DNA from: Chloroflexota bacterium
GTDB taxonomy: Bacteria; Chloroflexota; UBA6077; FW602-bin22; JAMCYS01
DNA length: 57,101 bases
Reading direction: 5' to 3'
Assembly (NCBI GenBank): GCA_023473795.1
Contig: JAMCYS010000050.1
Span: forward strand, 1 to 57,101
Part shown: positions 1 through 9,906 of the stretch, piece by piece
Layout: the number at the start of each line of letters is the position of its first letter
Position numbering within the stretch: the first letter of the stretch is position 1
Program-made: the position numbers and the translations under genes
The notes under the pieces: model-generated
The model's database searches: none
What the model saw: the letters and a program-made list of their open reading frames with translations, nothing else
Told to the model about the DNA's origin: nothing

Positions 1-12
1 AATCCGCGGCCC

Positions 13-2163
13 CTACCGCTTGCCGAAGTAGCCCTCCAGCACCTGGCGACCGAGCGGAGCCGCCACCTCGCCGCCCAGCTTGCCACCCTCGACCATCACC
101 AGTACCGCCACCTCGGGTTTGCCAGCCGGGGCGTAGCCGGCAAACCAGGCGTGGGCGTCGGGGTTCTGGTTCTCCGCCGAGCCGGTCTTGGCCGCCGTGG
201 CCACCTTGAAGCCCTGGAAGGCATAGTAGGCCGTGCCCTTGGGCGTGGAGGCGACCCGCACCATGCCGTCGTGAATCGACTTCAGGGTGGCCGGCGAGCC
301 CGGCACCTTGCGCACGGTGGTCGCCTGGTAGTCCTTGGCCGTGGCGCCCTCGCCCACCTTGCGCACTAGCAACGGCGTTCGCAGCTCGCCCCCATTCGCC
401 AGGGTGGAGTACACGTTGGCCATCTGCAGCGGCGTCGCCTCCAGGTAGCCCTGGCCGATGCCCAGGTTCACCGAATCGCCCGTGTACCAGGGCTGGTTCA
501 GCGTCTGCTTCTTCCAGTCCGGGTCGGGCACGGTGCCTCCAACCTCGTCCAGACCGTTAATGCCGGTCGGCGCCCCCAGACCGAACTGCCGGGCGAAGTC
601 AGGCAGGATCTTCGGGTCGATCGAATCCAGCTTCTTGCTCAGCTCGTAGAAGACGATGTCGCAGGACTCCGTCAGGCCCTCCTCCAGGTCGAGGTGCCCG
701 TGGCCCCCCGGCAGCCAATCGCCCAGCGTTACTCCCGGCAGTCCTTTCCAGGTGCCGTTGCAGTCGAAAGGCGTCGTCGGCTGGAAGCCGCCCTTCTCCA
801 GCGCGGCGTCCATGGTGATCACCTTGAAGATCGAACCGGTCGGGTACGAGCTCAACACCGGCCGGTTCTGGAACGGGTGCCGAGTGTCGCTCGTCAGCCT
901 CTGCCAGTCGCTGGTCGAGATGCCGGTGATGAAGGCGTTGGGGTCGTAGGCCGGATGGCTGACCATGGCCAGAACGGAATTGTCGCGCGGGTCGAGCAGA
1001 ACCAGGCTGCCCGTCTTGTCGCCCAGCACCTTGTCCGCCAGCTGCTGCAGGTCGCTGTCGAGGGTGAGCTGGACGGGCGCGCCGGGTACCACCTTGCGCT
1101 CGGCCACCACCCGCACCTCGTTGCCGGCGTTGTCGGCGATGTAGACTTTGCCGCCTGCCTGGCCGCGCAGCTCCTTTTCCATTGAGGCTTCGATGCCGCT
1201 GCGGCCCACCATGTCCCCCTCGGCGTAGCCTTGGCTGGCCAGGCGGGCGAGGTCGTCGGCGTTGACCTGGCTGAGGTAGCCCACTGCGTGCGCCGCCGCG
1301 GCCCCCAGCGGGTAGACGCGCGCGGTGACTTCGCGCACCTCGATGCCTTCGATGTTCGCCAGCTTGCTTTGCGCGTCCTGCCGCCTGCTCTCGGGGTACT
1401 GCCCCAGGGGCACCCACCAATCCGGCTGCGCGCTGGCGTAGCGCTTCTTGATGTCCTCGGGCTTCGACCCGGTGAAACTGGCCAGCGCCCGCAGCACCTT
1501 GGTCTCGTCCTTGACGTTGCCCGGGACGACGCCGACCTCCAGCACAGTGCCCGGCCCGGCCAGCATTTTGCCTTTGCGGTCCAGAATGGACGCCCGTGGC
1601 GGCGCGCCCGACTCTACCCGCACCACGCGGTCGCCCGCCAGGTCGCGGAAGATAAGGTCCGGCGTCCAGGCCACCTGCCACTGCTGGCCGTCCAGGAGGA
1701 GCGGCAGCGTATTCTTCTCCTGAATCTGGCCGACCTCGGTGGAGTCCATCGTCACGGTGAAGGCCACAACAGCCTGGCTGGGCGTGCCGGCCTCCGGCAC
1801 CAGACTAACCTGGTCAACATTGGTGGTAATCTTCTTGATCCCTGCTCCTTCGACAATCGCCTGATAGCGCGCCACGAAGCGATCCTGCGGGATCGCTTGC
1901 TTGGCGGGCAGCGAAAGAAACTGGTACATGCCCTGGTAGTCATTGCGCTCCCAGGCCTGCAAGTACTGCGTCGCCAGCTGCCGCGCCTTATCTGGCCAGC
2001 TGACGGGGGCAGCGGTGGGAGTGGGCGCCGGCGGGGGGGTGGGCGTGGTCACGGTCGCGGGCTGGCCGGGCGGCGCCGGCACCTGGGGCGTGCAGGCGGC
2101 AAGAAGCGGCGAGCCGACGAGCAGAGTGAGCAAGGAACGGCGGGTGAGACGTATGGCCGACAA
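13..2163 (-). CDS. Class B penicillin-binding protein (MecA-like), lipoprotein signal
   Basis: Peptidoglycan DD-transpeptidase acting outside the membrane. From a TTG start the protein is 717 aa; an AAGGAGG Shine-Dalgarno lies just upstream and the next residues form a lipoprotein signal with lipobox LLAAC (Cys24). A Pro/Thr-rich linker is followed by an NTF2-like MecA_N domain, a PBP dimerisation domain, and the transpeptidase domain with SxxK (S444-IFK), an SxN-like SCD at about 500 and KTG at about 659. The open frame runs about 100 residues further upstream (to 2463), but that part is low-complexity and has no ribosome site. SCD instead of the usual SxN is slightly odd. Function is clear; the exact physiological role (elongation or division) is not. 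Confidence 0.9.
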   Translation of the reverse strand: MSAIRLTRRSLLTLLVGSPLLAACTPQVPAPPGQPATVTTPTPPPAPTPTAAPVSWPDKARQLATQYLQAWERNDYQGMYQFLSLPAKQAIPQDRFVARYQAIVEGAGIKKITTNVDQVSLVPEAGTPSQAVVAFTVTMDSTEVGQIQEKNTLPLLLDGQQWQVAWTPDLIFRDLAGDRVVRVESGAPPRASILDRKGKMLAGPGTVLEVGVVPGNVKDETKVLRALASFTGSKPEDIKKRYASAQPDWWVPLGQYPESRRQDAQSKLANIEGIEVREVTARVYPLGAAAAHAVGYLSQVNADDLARLASQGYAEGDMVGRSGIEASMEKELRGQAGGKVYIADNAGNEVRVVAERKVVPGAPVQLTLDSDLQQLADKVLGDKTGSLVLLDPRDNSVLAMVSHPAYDPNAFITGISTSDWQRLTSDTRHPFQNRPVLSSYPTGSIFKVITMDAALEKGGFQPTTPFDCNGTWKGLPGVTLGDWLPGGHGHLDLEEGLTESCDIVFYELSKKLDSIDPKILPDFARQFGLGAPTGINGLDEVGGTVPDPDWKKQTLNQPWYTGDSVNLGIGQGYLEATPLQMANVYSTLANGGELRTPLLVRKVGEGATAKDYQATTVRKVPGSPATLKSIHDGMVRVASTPKGTAYYAFQGFKVATAAKTGSAENQNPDAHAWFAGYAPAGKPEVAVLVMVEGGKLGGEVAAPLGRQVLEGYFGKR

Positions 2164-2406
2164 GGGTCGTCCCTCCTTCGGCAAGAATTGATTGAGTGCG
2201 CAGTCACCTCTTCGTAGAGAGCAGAGTAACAGACCGGCGCCGCCACTGCCAGTAGGGTCGACGGCGCCAGGGTCCCACGGGCCCAGCGACGACAAGTAGG
2301 CTCCGCAAGCGGCCCTGATGGCGACCCGACCGCGAACACGGCCCGGAGCGGACCGACAGGTGTTTGCCGTGCGGTCAAGCAATTGGCCTTGTTTGCCCGG
2401 AGGTTC

Positions 2407-2436
2407 GTAGCGGCGGCCAGAGAACGGCCGCCCTAC
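2407..2436. repeat. REP-like hairpin with GTAG foot
   Basis: Inverted repeat GGCGGCC/GGCCGCC with a 7-nt loop, bracketed by GTAG on the left and CTAC on the right. It lies in the roughly 300-bp space between the PBP gene and the gene upstream of it; nothing else recognisable is there. It shares the GTAG foot with the other REP-type palindromes in this window. Confidence 0.6.
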
Positions 2437-2459
2437 GACAGAAGCCAGGGCCTCGGCGA

Positions 2460-3203
2460 TCACGGCCGCAGCTTCTTGATCTCTTCCTCGATCTGGCGCA
2501 GGCCGGCGTAGTCTTCCTCAGCCAGGCGATAGCAGCGATCGATGTACAGCTGGCTCAGTCGCTCACCGCGCTGACCCGGTTCTTGAGCCGCGGCGATGAC
2601 CTCCCCCACCCGGTACTTCTCGGGCACGTGTTTGCCCAGCGCCTCCATCTCCCGCGCCGTCTCCGCGACCTGGCGCGCGTCCCGGCCCTCGACGGCATAG
2701 CGCAGCTTGCCCGCCAGCTTCGCCAGCTCCCCCAGCCGCTGCCTCTCCGTCATCAGGCTGAACAGCACGTCGCTCACGTCCACCGTGCCGGCCTCTTCCA
2801 GCTCGGGGGCTGGCAGCCGCCGCAGGTAGTCCTCGTACAGCTGCTGGTACTGGCGGGCCGCTTCGCTCACCAGCAGCAAACCCCGCTGGGCGTCCTCCGG
2901 GTCGAGGGTGCCCCCGTCCAGCAGGTCGTCGCCGCGCGCCTCAGCCAGGCGCGCCAGCGCGCCGCGCCCGTCCGCGAACGCCTCCGGCACCGGTGGCAGC
3001 GGCACGGCGCCCAAGGCCTGCACGCCCTGAGCGGGCATCCCGGCCGCGAACATCGGCGGCATGTAGCGGGCGAGGTTCATCGGCACGGGTGGAATTATGA
3101 GGTAACTCGCCAGAACGGCGGAGGGGTCCTGCGGCGTGCGAAAGTAGATGAGCGCATGCCCCTTCGGCTCAGCGCTGGAGCCCCGTTCGAAGTCCAAGTC
3201 CAT
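2460..3203 (-). CDS. Conserved hypothetical protein, 247 aa
   Basis: I do not recognise a named domain. The N-terminus (DLDFERGSS, then GHALIYFR) looks like a small beta fold, and a hydrophobic Pro-rich stretch follows (about residues 33-60). The C-terminal half is strongly helical and charged, with heptad-like Leu/Glu spacing and the ending EEEIKKLRP, suggesting a helical bundle or coiled coil. Codon use matches its neighbours. The ATG start follows an AGG-type ribosome site and a TATAAT lies about 40 bases upstream. It is co-directional with the PBP gene, 296 bp away, and divergent from the TPP enzyme gene. No function is assigned. Confidence 0.75.
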   Translation of the reverse strand: MDLDFERGSSAEPKGHALIYFRTPQDPSAVLASYLIIPPVPMNLARYMPPMFAAGMPAQGVQALGAVPLPPVPEAFADGRGALARLAEARGDDLLDGGTLDPEDAQRGLLLVSEAARQYQQLYEDYLRRLPAPELEEAGTVDVSDVLFSLMTERQRLGELAKLAGKLRYAVEGRDARQVAETAREMEALGKHVPEKYRVGEVIAAAQEPGQRGERLSQLYIDRCYRLAEEDYAGLRQIEEEIKKLRP

Positions 3204-3245
3204 TCGCCCTCACCTGCCTTTCCTCCCTGCCTGACCGGCAACCTC

Positions 3246-3251
3246 ATTATA
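3246..3251 (-). promoter_or_regulatory. -10 element (TATAAT) for the 2460-3203 gene
   Basis: A perfect TATAAT reads on the minus strand about 43 bases before the ATG at 3203. No good -35 is seen. It forms a divergent arrangement with the plus-strand promoter at 3280-3308. Confidence 0.5.
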
Positions 3252-3279
3252 CCGCAACGGCATCTGAACCTGGCGACCG

Positions 3280-3308
3280 TTGACCTCCCTCGACGGCTGC
3301 GCTATGCT
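3280..3308 (+). promoter_or_regulatory. Sigma70-type promoter for the TPP enzyme gene
   Basis: TTGACC and TATGCT are separated by exactly 17 bases. They lie about 65 bases before the start codon at 3375. Confidence 0.6.
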
Positions 3309-3374
3309 CTGAGCTAGCCAGAGCCGGCCAAGGTCGGGCGGCACCTTGGCCGGGTGAATCAAGGAGGACACGCC

Positions 3375-5009
3375 ATGAACGGTGCCGACTTTCTCGTCGC
3401 TTCGCTGAAGGCGCGCGAGGTGCCCTTCGTCACCACCCTGTCCGGCAATGGTCTCAACCCCTTCTTTCTCGCCTGCCAGCGCGGCGGCCTGCCCATCGTC
3501 GATTTCCGCAACGAACAGGCCGCTTCCTACGCCGCCGATGCCTACGCCCGGCTCACCGGCCGCCTGGGCGTCTGCGCCGTCAGTAGCGGCGTGGCCCACG
3601 TGAACGCCTTTGCCGGCCTGGTCAACGCCTACTTCGACGGCGCGCCGCTGCTGCTCTTCACCGGTGCCAGTGAGCGCAGGCGCGCCGACGCCGGGCGTTT
3701 CCAGGATCTCGACCAGGTGGCTCTGGCGGCCCCCGTGTGCAAGTACGCCAAGGAGGTCGACCGTGCCGAGCGCTTTGCCTTCTACCTGAACGAGGCCTGC
3801 TCTCGCGCCCTGGGCGGCCGCCCCGGCCCGGTCCACCTCACGGCCGCCCTCGACGTACTCGACCAGGAAATCGACCCGCCCGCCTGTTGGCAACTGCGCT
3901 CGGCCCCGGCGGTGGTCAGGCCCCAGGCCGCCGCCGACCCAGCCGCCATTGCCGCCGCGGCCGACCTCCTGCACCGGGCGCAGCGGCCTCTCCTCGTGGC
4001 CGGTAGCGGCATTTTCTACGCCCGGGCCGGCGAGGCGCTGCACCGGCTCGCCTCCACCTTCCAGATCCCGGTGCAGGTGCCGATCTGGGATCGGGCTCAG
4101 GTGCCCGAGCCGACGCCTTACTTCATGGGCGTCGTCGGTGCCGCCAGCGGCGGTCCGCAGCTGCTGCCGGCAGCCGACCTGGTTCTAATGGTGGGCGCGC
4201 AGGTGGACTACCGCACCGGCTACCTCGAGCCACCCGCCGTGGACGCCAACGCCCGCGTGGTGCGCATCGACGTCGATTCGGCCGCCTTGCGTCAGGGGGT
4301 CGAGCCGGCCCTGGCCGTGCAGGCCGACCCGCGCTCGGCCCTGACCGCGCTGGCCGACGAGCTGGCCCGCCGCGACACGGCGCCGTTCTCCGCCTGGGCG
4401 GACGCAGCCCGGAGCCGCTACCTGGAGTTCCGCCGCCGCTGGGACGAACCGCTGCCGGCAGCGCCGGCCACCGGGCGCCACCTCGCCGAGGCCCTGCGCC
4501 CCCTGCTGGACGAGGAGACGCTCTTCCTGGTAGACGGCGGCAACATCGGCCAGTGGGTCCACATGGCACTCGGCAATCGCTACCCGGAGAACTGGCTCAC
4601 CTGCGGCGCCAGCGGCGTGGTGGGCTGGGGCCTGGGTGGCGCCATTGCCGCCAAGACGGCGTTCCCCAAGCGGCCGGTCGTGCTGCTCTCCGGCGACGGC
4701 TCCTTCGGCTTCACGATAGCCGAGCTGGAGACGGCGGTGCGCCACAACGCGGCCTTCGTGGCCGTGGTGGCCGACGACCGCTACTGGGGCATCGTGGCCA
4801 GCGGCCAGCGGCGTGCCTACGGCGAGGAAGGTGTGCTCGGTTGCCGGCTCGGGCCCGTGGCCTATGACAAGGTGGCCGAGGACTTCGGCGCCCTCGGCCT
4901 GCGCGCGGAACGGCCCGAGGACGTGCTGCCCGCGGTCCGCCGCGGCCTGGAGTCGGGCCGGCCCACCGTGGTGCACACCCCCATCAACCCCGGCGGCCCC
5001 GCCGACTAG
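3375..5009 (+). CDS. Thiamine pyrophosphate-dependent enzyme, acetolactate synthase-like
   Basis: The 544-aa protein has the three-domain layout of acetohydroxyacid synthase/benzoylformate decarboxylase relatives. The N-terminal Pyr domain contains the conserved catalytic-type Glu in DFRNEQAAS (about residue 50). A central domain contains LLVAGSGIFYA, and the C-terminal PP domain has the ThDP/Mg motif GDGSFGFTIAELETAVRHN. The ATG at 3375 is preferred over a GTG at 3354 because AAGGAGG lies 8 bases before it. No small regulatory subunit or other branched-chain biosynthesis gene is nearby, so the substrate is unknown; it could be a 2-oxoacid decarboxylase or carboligase rather than a biosynthetic AHAS. 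Confidence 0.85.
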   Translation: MNGADFLVASLKAREVPFVTTLSGNGLNPFFLACQRGGLPIVDFRNEQAASYAADAYARLTGRLGVCAVSSGVAHVNAFAGLVNAYFDGAPLLLFTGASERRRADAGRFQDLDQVALAAPVCKYAKEVDRAERFAFYLNEACSRALGGRPGPVHLTAALDVLDQEIDPPACWQLRSAPAVVRPQAAADPAAIAAAADLLHRAQRPLLVAGSGIFYARAGEALHRLASTFQIPVQVPIWDRAQVPEPTPYFMGVVGAASGGPQLLPAADLVLMVGAQVDYRTGYLEPPAVDANARVVRIDVDSAALRQGVEPALAVQADPRSALTALADELARRDTAPFSAWADAARSRYLEFRRRWDEPLPAAPATGRHLAEALRPLLDEETLFLVDGGNIGQWVHMALGNRYPENWLTCGASGVVGWGLGGAIAAKTAFPKRPVVLLSGDGSFGFTIAELETAVRHNAAFVAVVADDRYWGIVASGQRRAYGEEGVLGCRLGPVAYDKVAEDFGALGLRAERPEDVLPAVRRGLESGRPTVVHTPINPGGPAD

Positions 5010-5207
5010 TACCCCCGCGCTGCCTGGGGAGCAGCCCGCCGGGGCCGCCCCCAGGCAGTCCCCTCGACCTGCCGACACGCAAGATCTGGAGGCCGCGCCC
5101 AGCAGACCGGCCTCTGGCCCGCTTCCTGCGACTGGCGATGCTGAATGGTTGACACCATAATGATATTGGCCGCGGCGTTATGCCGCCGGCTTAGGGAGGG
5201 AGAGCGC

Positions 5208-5837
5208 ATGCTGGAACTGGCGAGACGGCGCGTCGTCTTCGAGGACCCGCCGGCTGTGCGCGCCATCTTCGGCGACAGCCGTTGGGCGTGGTTCTGGTTG
5301 GTCGTTCGTCTGTACGTGGGTTACACCTGGATTACCTCAGGCTGGGGCAAGCTGAACAATCCGGCCTGGACCCAGACTGGCTCCGCTCTGCGGGGCTATT
5401 GGCAGAATGCCATCAATCTACCGGCCAATGGCAGCCCGCCGATAACCTTTGGCTGGTACCGTGATTTCATTGCCTTCTTGCTCAACGGCGGCCACTACGT
5501 CTGGTTCGCCAAGCTAATCCTGGCTGGCGAGCTGCTGATCGGCGCCGCCATGATCGTCGGCGCCTTCGTGGGCATCGCCGCTTTCTTCGGCGCCTTCATG
5601 AACTTCAACTTCATGCTGGCCGGCTCGACTTCGGTCAACCCGGTTATCTTCACTCTCAGCATCCTCCTCGTGCTGGCCTGGAAGAACGCCGGCTACTTTG
5701 GCCTCGACAGAATCCTGTTGCCGGCATTCGGCACGCCCTGGCGGCCCGGCATTCTCTTCGGCACGGACGCCCTGGCGGCGGAGGAGGGCAGGACGGAAGC
5801 CGATAGAGAGGCACAGCGCAAGAAGGACGGCGAGTAA
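5208..5837 (+). CDS. DoxX family membrane protein
   Basis: 209 aa, four predicted membrane segments: WFWLVVRLYVGYTWITSGW near residue 27, then segments near 100, 130 and 150. The motif WGKLNNPAW and the Gly-rich segments are typical of the DoxX/DoxD family, which includes subunits of thiosulfate:quinone oxidoreductase and many uncharacterised proteins. The start at 5208 follows GGGAGGGAG. The C-terminus is a charged tail. It ends inside a strong hairpin and is followed by an intrinsic terminator. Sulfur-related genes elsewhere in the window make a thiosulfate or redox role conceivable, but this is inference. Confidence 0.8.
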   Translation: MLELARRRVVFEDPPAVRAIFGDSRWAWFWLVVRLYVGYTWITSGWGKLNNPAWTQTGSALRGYWQNAINLPANGSPPITFGWYRDFIAFLLNGGHYVWFAKLILAGELLIGAAMIVGAFVGIAAFFGAFMNFNFMLAGSTSVNPVIFTLSILLVLAWKNAGYFGLDRILLPAFGTPWRPGILFGTDALAAEEGRTEADREAQRKKDGE

Positions 5838-5865
5838 CGGGCGGCCTGACACCGCCCGTTACTCG
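5831..5865 (+). terminator. 14-bp perfect inverted repeat spanning the DoxX stop codon
   Basis: Positions 5831-5844 and 5852-5865 are perfect reverse complements around a 7-nt loop, and the TAA stop (5835-5837) lies in the left arm. No T-tract follows directly. It sits six bases before a second, T-tailed hairpin, so the two may act as a tandem terminator or the first may protect the mRNA 3' end. Confidence 0.6.
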
Positions 5866-5870
5866 CTCAA

Positions 5871-5903
5871 GGGAGCCGCTTGGCTGCGGCTCCCTTTTGT
5901 TTT
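5871..5903 (+). terminator. Rho-independent terminator after DoxX gene
   Basis: GGGAGCCGC and GCGGCTCCC form a 9-bp stem with a 6-nt loop, followed by TTTTGTTTT. Classic intrinsic terminator. Confidence 0.85.
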
Positions 5904-6313
5904 GACTCAGCCGCCACTCGGGGCACGAGACGTGCGCGTTCTCAGGCTGGCGGCGCCTGGCGCCTGAGACTGCGATGAGTGCCCCCCCGGAAATGGCCGA
6001 ACCAACCCCGGAACGTCATCCCGACCGGGCATACATTCCGCGGATCACACGGGTCCCACGGCAGCGCTGCCGTGAGATTACTTAGACGAGACCAGAGTAA
6101 ATGCGGGTCTAAGTCGGGTAGTTGTCTGATTACGCCCGCCAGGTCCCGAGCGAACCCGCCCACGGTGTAGAAACGCTTGCGAAAGCTAGCCGTAATCCAC
6201 CCCCGTCTTCGCCTTGCCCCTGGCCGAGGGCTCGCTCCAGCACACAACAGGGCCTAACCTTCCCGCGGGCGCTATGGTATAACTATTACCAATCCAAGGC
6301 AAGGTCGCGCCCT
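5904..6313. other. Intergenic region with an 18-bp perfect palindrome
   Basis: No credible ORF. A perfect palindrome centred on CAGCGCTG lies at 6057-6074. A TATAAC at 6278-6283 could be the -10 for the UspA-ParB gene, without a convincing -35. The rest shows nothing recognisable. Confidence 0.5.
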
Positions 6314-7468
6314 GTGAACGAGACGCCCGGCGGCATCAACCGCATACTGGTCCCGCTGGATATGAACCGGCTCAGCGAGGGCAAAATACCCAATTCGGAG
6401 GAGCACGCCAAGGCCTTCGGCGCCGAGCTGATTCTGCTGCACGTGATGGCCACTTCCCCGCCCAACACCGGCCGCGTCACCATGGCCGAGTCGCAGGCCT
6501 TGACCTATCTCTACGCCATCGCGGCGCGCCTGCGCTCTGAAGGGGTCACAGCCCACACGCTGGTGCGCTACGGGCCGGTGGCCGAAGTCATCCTCAACGA
6601 GATCGTTCAGCAGCGGGCCGACCTAGTGATCCTCGGCCCCAACATCCGCCACAATTTCCCCGCCTTGCTTGGCGCCAGCATCGCCGACACCATCATTGCC
6701 CACAGTCCGTGCCCCATTCTGCTGGTGCCGGCGCCCGCGACTGAGCGGCAGAAGGTACCCGACGTCCGCAGTTTCAACGAAGACGTGACTCGCACCGGGC
6801 CTGTAGCGCCCCATGACCTGGGCCTGCGCACCGTAGCCATCACCCGCATCGTCGGCAGCGTCGGTCGGGCGGCCGAGCTGGATGCTCACTTCAGAGTGCG
6901 CAACCCTTCGCGGGGCGAGCAGCGCCGCTACGAACGCATCAGGGATCTCATGGAGCAGGGGGCGCCCCTGCCCCCACTCGCCCTCTACAAACTCGGCTAC
7001 GGCTACTACGTTCTCGACGGCAATCACAGGGTCGCCGCGGCCAAGGAATTGGGCCAGCTGGAAATCGAGGCCGAGGTGACCGAGTTCCTGCCGCTCGAGG
7101 ACCCACAGGCGCAGCGGGTCTTCCTGGAGCGGCGGCGCTTCGAACAGGACACGGGGCTGAAGCGTGTGGGCGCCGCCCAACCGGGCAGCTATCCTCTGCT
7201 GCTGGCGATGATCCACGAGTACGCCCGCCAGAACGGCCTGGAGGACATCAGGGAAGCGGCACCGCTCTGGGAGGCGCGAGTCTACAGGCCCGTCGTCCGG
7301 CGCATCCGCCAGCTCCGCCTCGGCCACTACTTCCCCGACATGCGCACGGCCGACGTCTTCGTCCAGATCTCCGACTTCCGCGAGCAGGAGATGGAGCGCG
7401 CGGGCGAGGAGCTGGCCTGGGACGCCGCCGTCGAGCGCTTCCAGGCGGCTCGCGCCACGCCAGCGTGA
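6314..7468 (+). CDS. Universal stress protein fused to a ParB-like nuclease domain
   Basis: 384 aa from the GTG at 6314. Residues about 8-145 form a UspA domain: INRILVPLDMNRLSE at the start, and LVILGPNIRHN with SIADTIIAHSPCPILLVPAP at the end, matching the ATP-binding type. Residues about 170-265 resemble ParB/sulfiredoxin: VRNPSRGEQRRYERIRDLM followed by YYVLDGNHRVAAAKELG, the catalytic-type GNHR motif. A helical C-terminal region (about 265-384) is unassigned. The open frame extends to 6122, but that part is non-coding in character. The gene stands alone. The domain pairing suggests a stress-sensing nucleotide-dependent enzyme; this is inference. Confidence 0.75.
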   Translation: MNETPGGINRILVPLDMNRLSEGKIPNSEEHAKAFGAELILLHVMATSPPNTGRVTMAESQALTYLYAIAARLRSEGVTAHTLVRYGPVAEVILNEIVQQRADLVILGPNIRHNFPALLGASIADTIIAHSPCPILLVPAPATERQKVPDVRSFNEDVTRTGPVAPHDLGLRTVAITRIVGSVGRAAELDAHFRVRNPSRGEQRRYERIRDLMEQGAPLPPLALYKLGYGYYVLDGNHRVAAAKELGQLEIEAEVTEFLPLEDPQAQRVFLERRRFEQDTGLKRVGAAQPGSYPLLLAMIHEYARQNGLEDIREAAPLWEARVYRPVVRRIRQLRLGHYFPDMRTADVFVQISDFREQEMERAGEELAWDAAVERFQAARATPA

Positions 7469-7802
7469 AGGGAAGCTGCCTGTGCCGCGGCGCCGAGTCG
7501 GACCGGCCAGCGTTCGGAGTAGCGCACTGCAGTGCGCCTGTCTGCTTGGGCACCAGGGGCGGTAACCCCCCAACCGCGAGGGCACTGGACCGCCCTACGA
7601 ACGCTGGCCCCCGAGCTTCGGCCCGCGCCTTCTGCGTCTGGCATTCAGTCGGCAGGAGTATACGAGCGGACTGAAGTCCGCACTACGAACGGGGCGACAC
7701 TGGCTTGTAGTGCGGACTTCAGTCCGCCGGCCTATCCAGCCAACCAACGGCATTCAGGTTAGGGATAACGAGCACCTGGACCAGTGAAACCGCTCTATCC
7801 CT
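7469..7802. other. Intergenic region built of REP-like inverted repeats
   Basis: Two nested inverted pairs are visible. GGCCAGCGTTCG near 7495 recurs inverted near 7607, with CTAC alongside. The family A pair at 7666-7727 is annotated separately. No gene was found. Confidence 0.5.
7666..7727. repeat. REP family A, inverted pair (BIME-like)
   Basis: Two 21-bp arms, 7666-7686 and 7707-7727, are perfect reverse complements. Each is itself a hairpin (GCGGACT/AGTCCGC) with CTAC or GTAG pointing to the 20-nt centre. Copies recur at 29038-29101 and 29153-29173, with a variant at 18947-19007. Confidence 0.8.
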
Positions 7803-9308
<1,506 letters not shown>

Positions 9309-9349
9309 TTACTGCTGCCGCCGCTGCTCGGCCGCCGGATGTTAGCGGA

Positions 9350-9358
9350 ATTATAGCA
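9350..9358 (-). promoter_or_regulatory. Extended -10 promoter of guaB (TGCTATAAT)
   Basis: A consensus extended -10 on the minus strand about 65 bases before the guaB start. The same TGC+hexamer arrangement recurs upstream of dnaX, obg, dnaA and other genes here. Confidence 0.65.
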
Positions 9359-9482
9359 CCGCCCCCCGCATCTTTCGACCTCAGCGCCTGCCCTGCGACG
9401 CCTTGCTTTGGCGCACATAATGCGCTAACCTAATAGTGAATTACACGAAGCGCCCCGTGGTTGCTCCGGCTGGAGGTTGGAC

Positions 9483-9554
9483 ATGCGTAGTTTCTGGCGT
9501 AGCTTCGCCCGATTCCTCAAATCGGTTGCCGCCGCCAACTGGCAACGGGAATAG
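9483..9554 (+). CDS. Possible 23-aa small protein
   Basis: An ATG preceded by TGGAGGTTGGAC (GGAGG, 6-base spacing) opens a 23-codon frame ending in TAG. The peptide starts MRSFWRSFARFL and continues KSVAAANWQRE; it is basic, aromatic and amphipathic. A T-tailed hairpin follows 25 bases after the stop. Ribosome site, short frame and terminator make a self-contained unit. I know no family for it. It could equally be a leader peptide or chance. Confidence 0.45.
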   Translation: MRSFWRSFARFLKSVAAANWQRE

Positions 9555-9578
9555 GCTGAGGCTCGTTCCCGTTAGCTG

Positions 9579-9615
9579 TGCCCCGCTCGGGCGATGACCC
9601 GGGCGGGGCATTTAT
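9579..9615 (+). terminator. Rho-independent terminator after the small ORF
   Basis: A 13-bp stem (9579-9591 with 9598-9610, one G-T wobble) with a 6-nt loop, followed by TTTAT. Confidence 0.65.
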
Positions 9616-9653
9616 CTGCCCGCGGAGCCTACCTTCACGAGAGCGCCTGATTT

Positions 9654-9703
9654 TGTGGATAATCTAGTCCGAACTGTTGAAAACATAACCAAAATGTGGA
9701 TAT
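9654..9703 (+). promoter_or_regulatory. Pair of DnaA-box-like sites
   Basis: TGTGGATAA at 9654-9662 (perfect DnaA box on the opposite strand) and TGTGGATAT at 9695-9703 sit 41 bp apart in an unusually A/T-rich patch. They are about 7.7 kb from the oriC candidate and upstream of the promoter at 9747-9775. Confidence 0.45.
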
Positions 9704-9746
9704 GGGGACCGGTCAGTGGCCCCCTCGAAGGCCTGCTATCGTACGA

Positions 9747-9775
9747 TTGCCCGCCCCGTCTGAGCGTAGTACACT
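9747..9775 (+). promoter_or_regulatory. Sigma70-type promoter for the 9907-10527 gene
   Basis: TTGCCC and TACACT with a 17-base spacer; the -10 lies in an imperfect palindrome (ACGTAGTGTACTACG on the other strand). The leader to the TTG start would be about 125 nt. The remaining stretch 9555-9906 shows nothing beyond the terminator and the DnaA-box pair. Confidence 0.5.
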
Positions 9776-9906
9776 ACGTTCGGCAGAGGCGCCGCCGGGC
9801 CTCCTCGCCGTGATGGGCCTTGTTGCTCGGCGACCGCCTGGCGAGCGCGGCCGGAGCCAAGTCAAATCTTTGCCCATTCCGGCTAGCCTTGGCCAAGGAG
9901 AACGAC

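Noticed and set aside
2364-3317. Long plus-strand frame opposite the unknown 247-aa gene
   Set aside because: It is the antisense shadow of a better-supported minus-strand gene: no ribosome site and His/Arg/Gln-rich composition typical of shadows.
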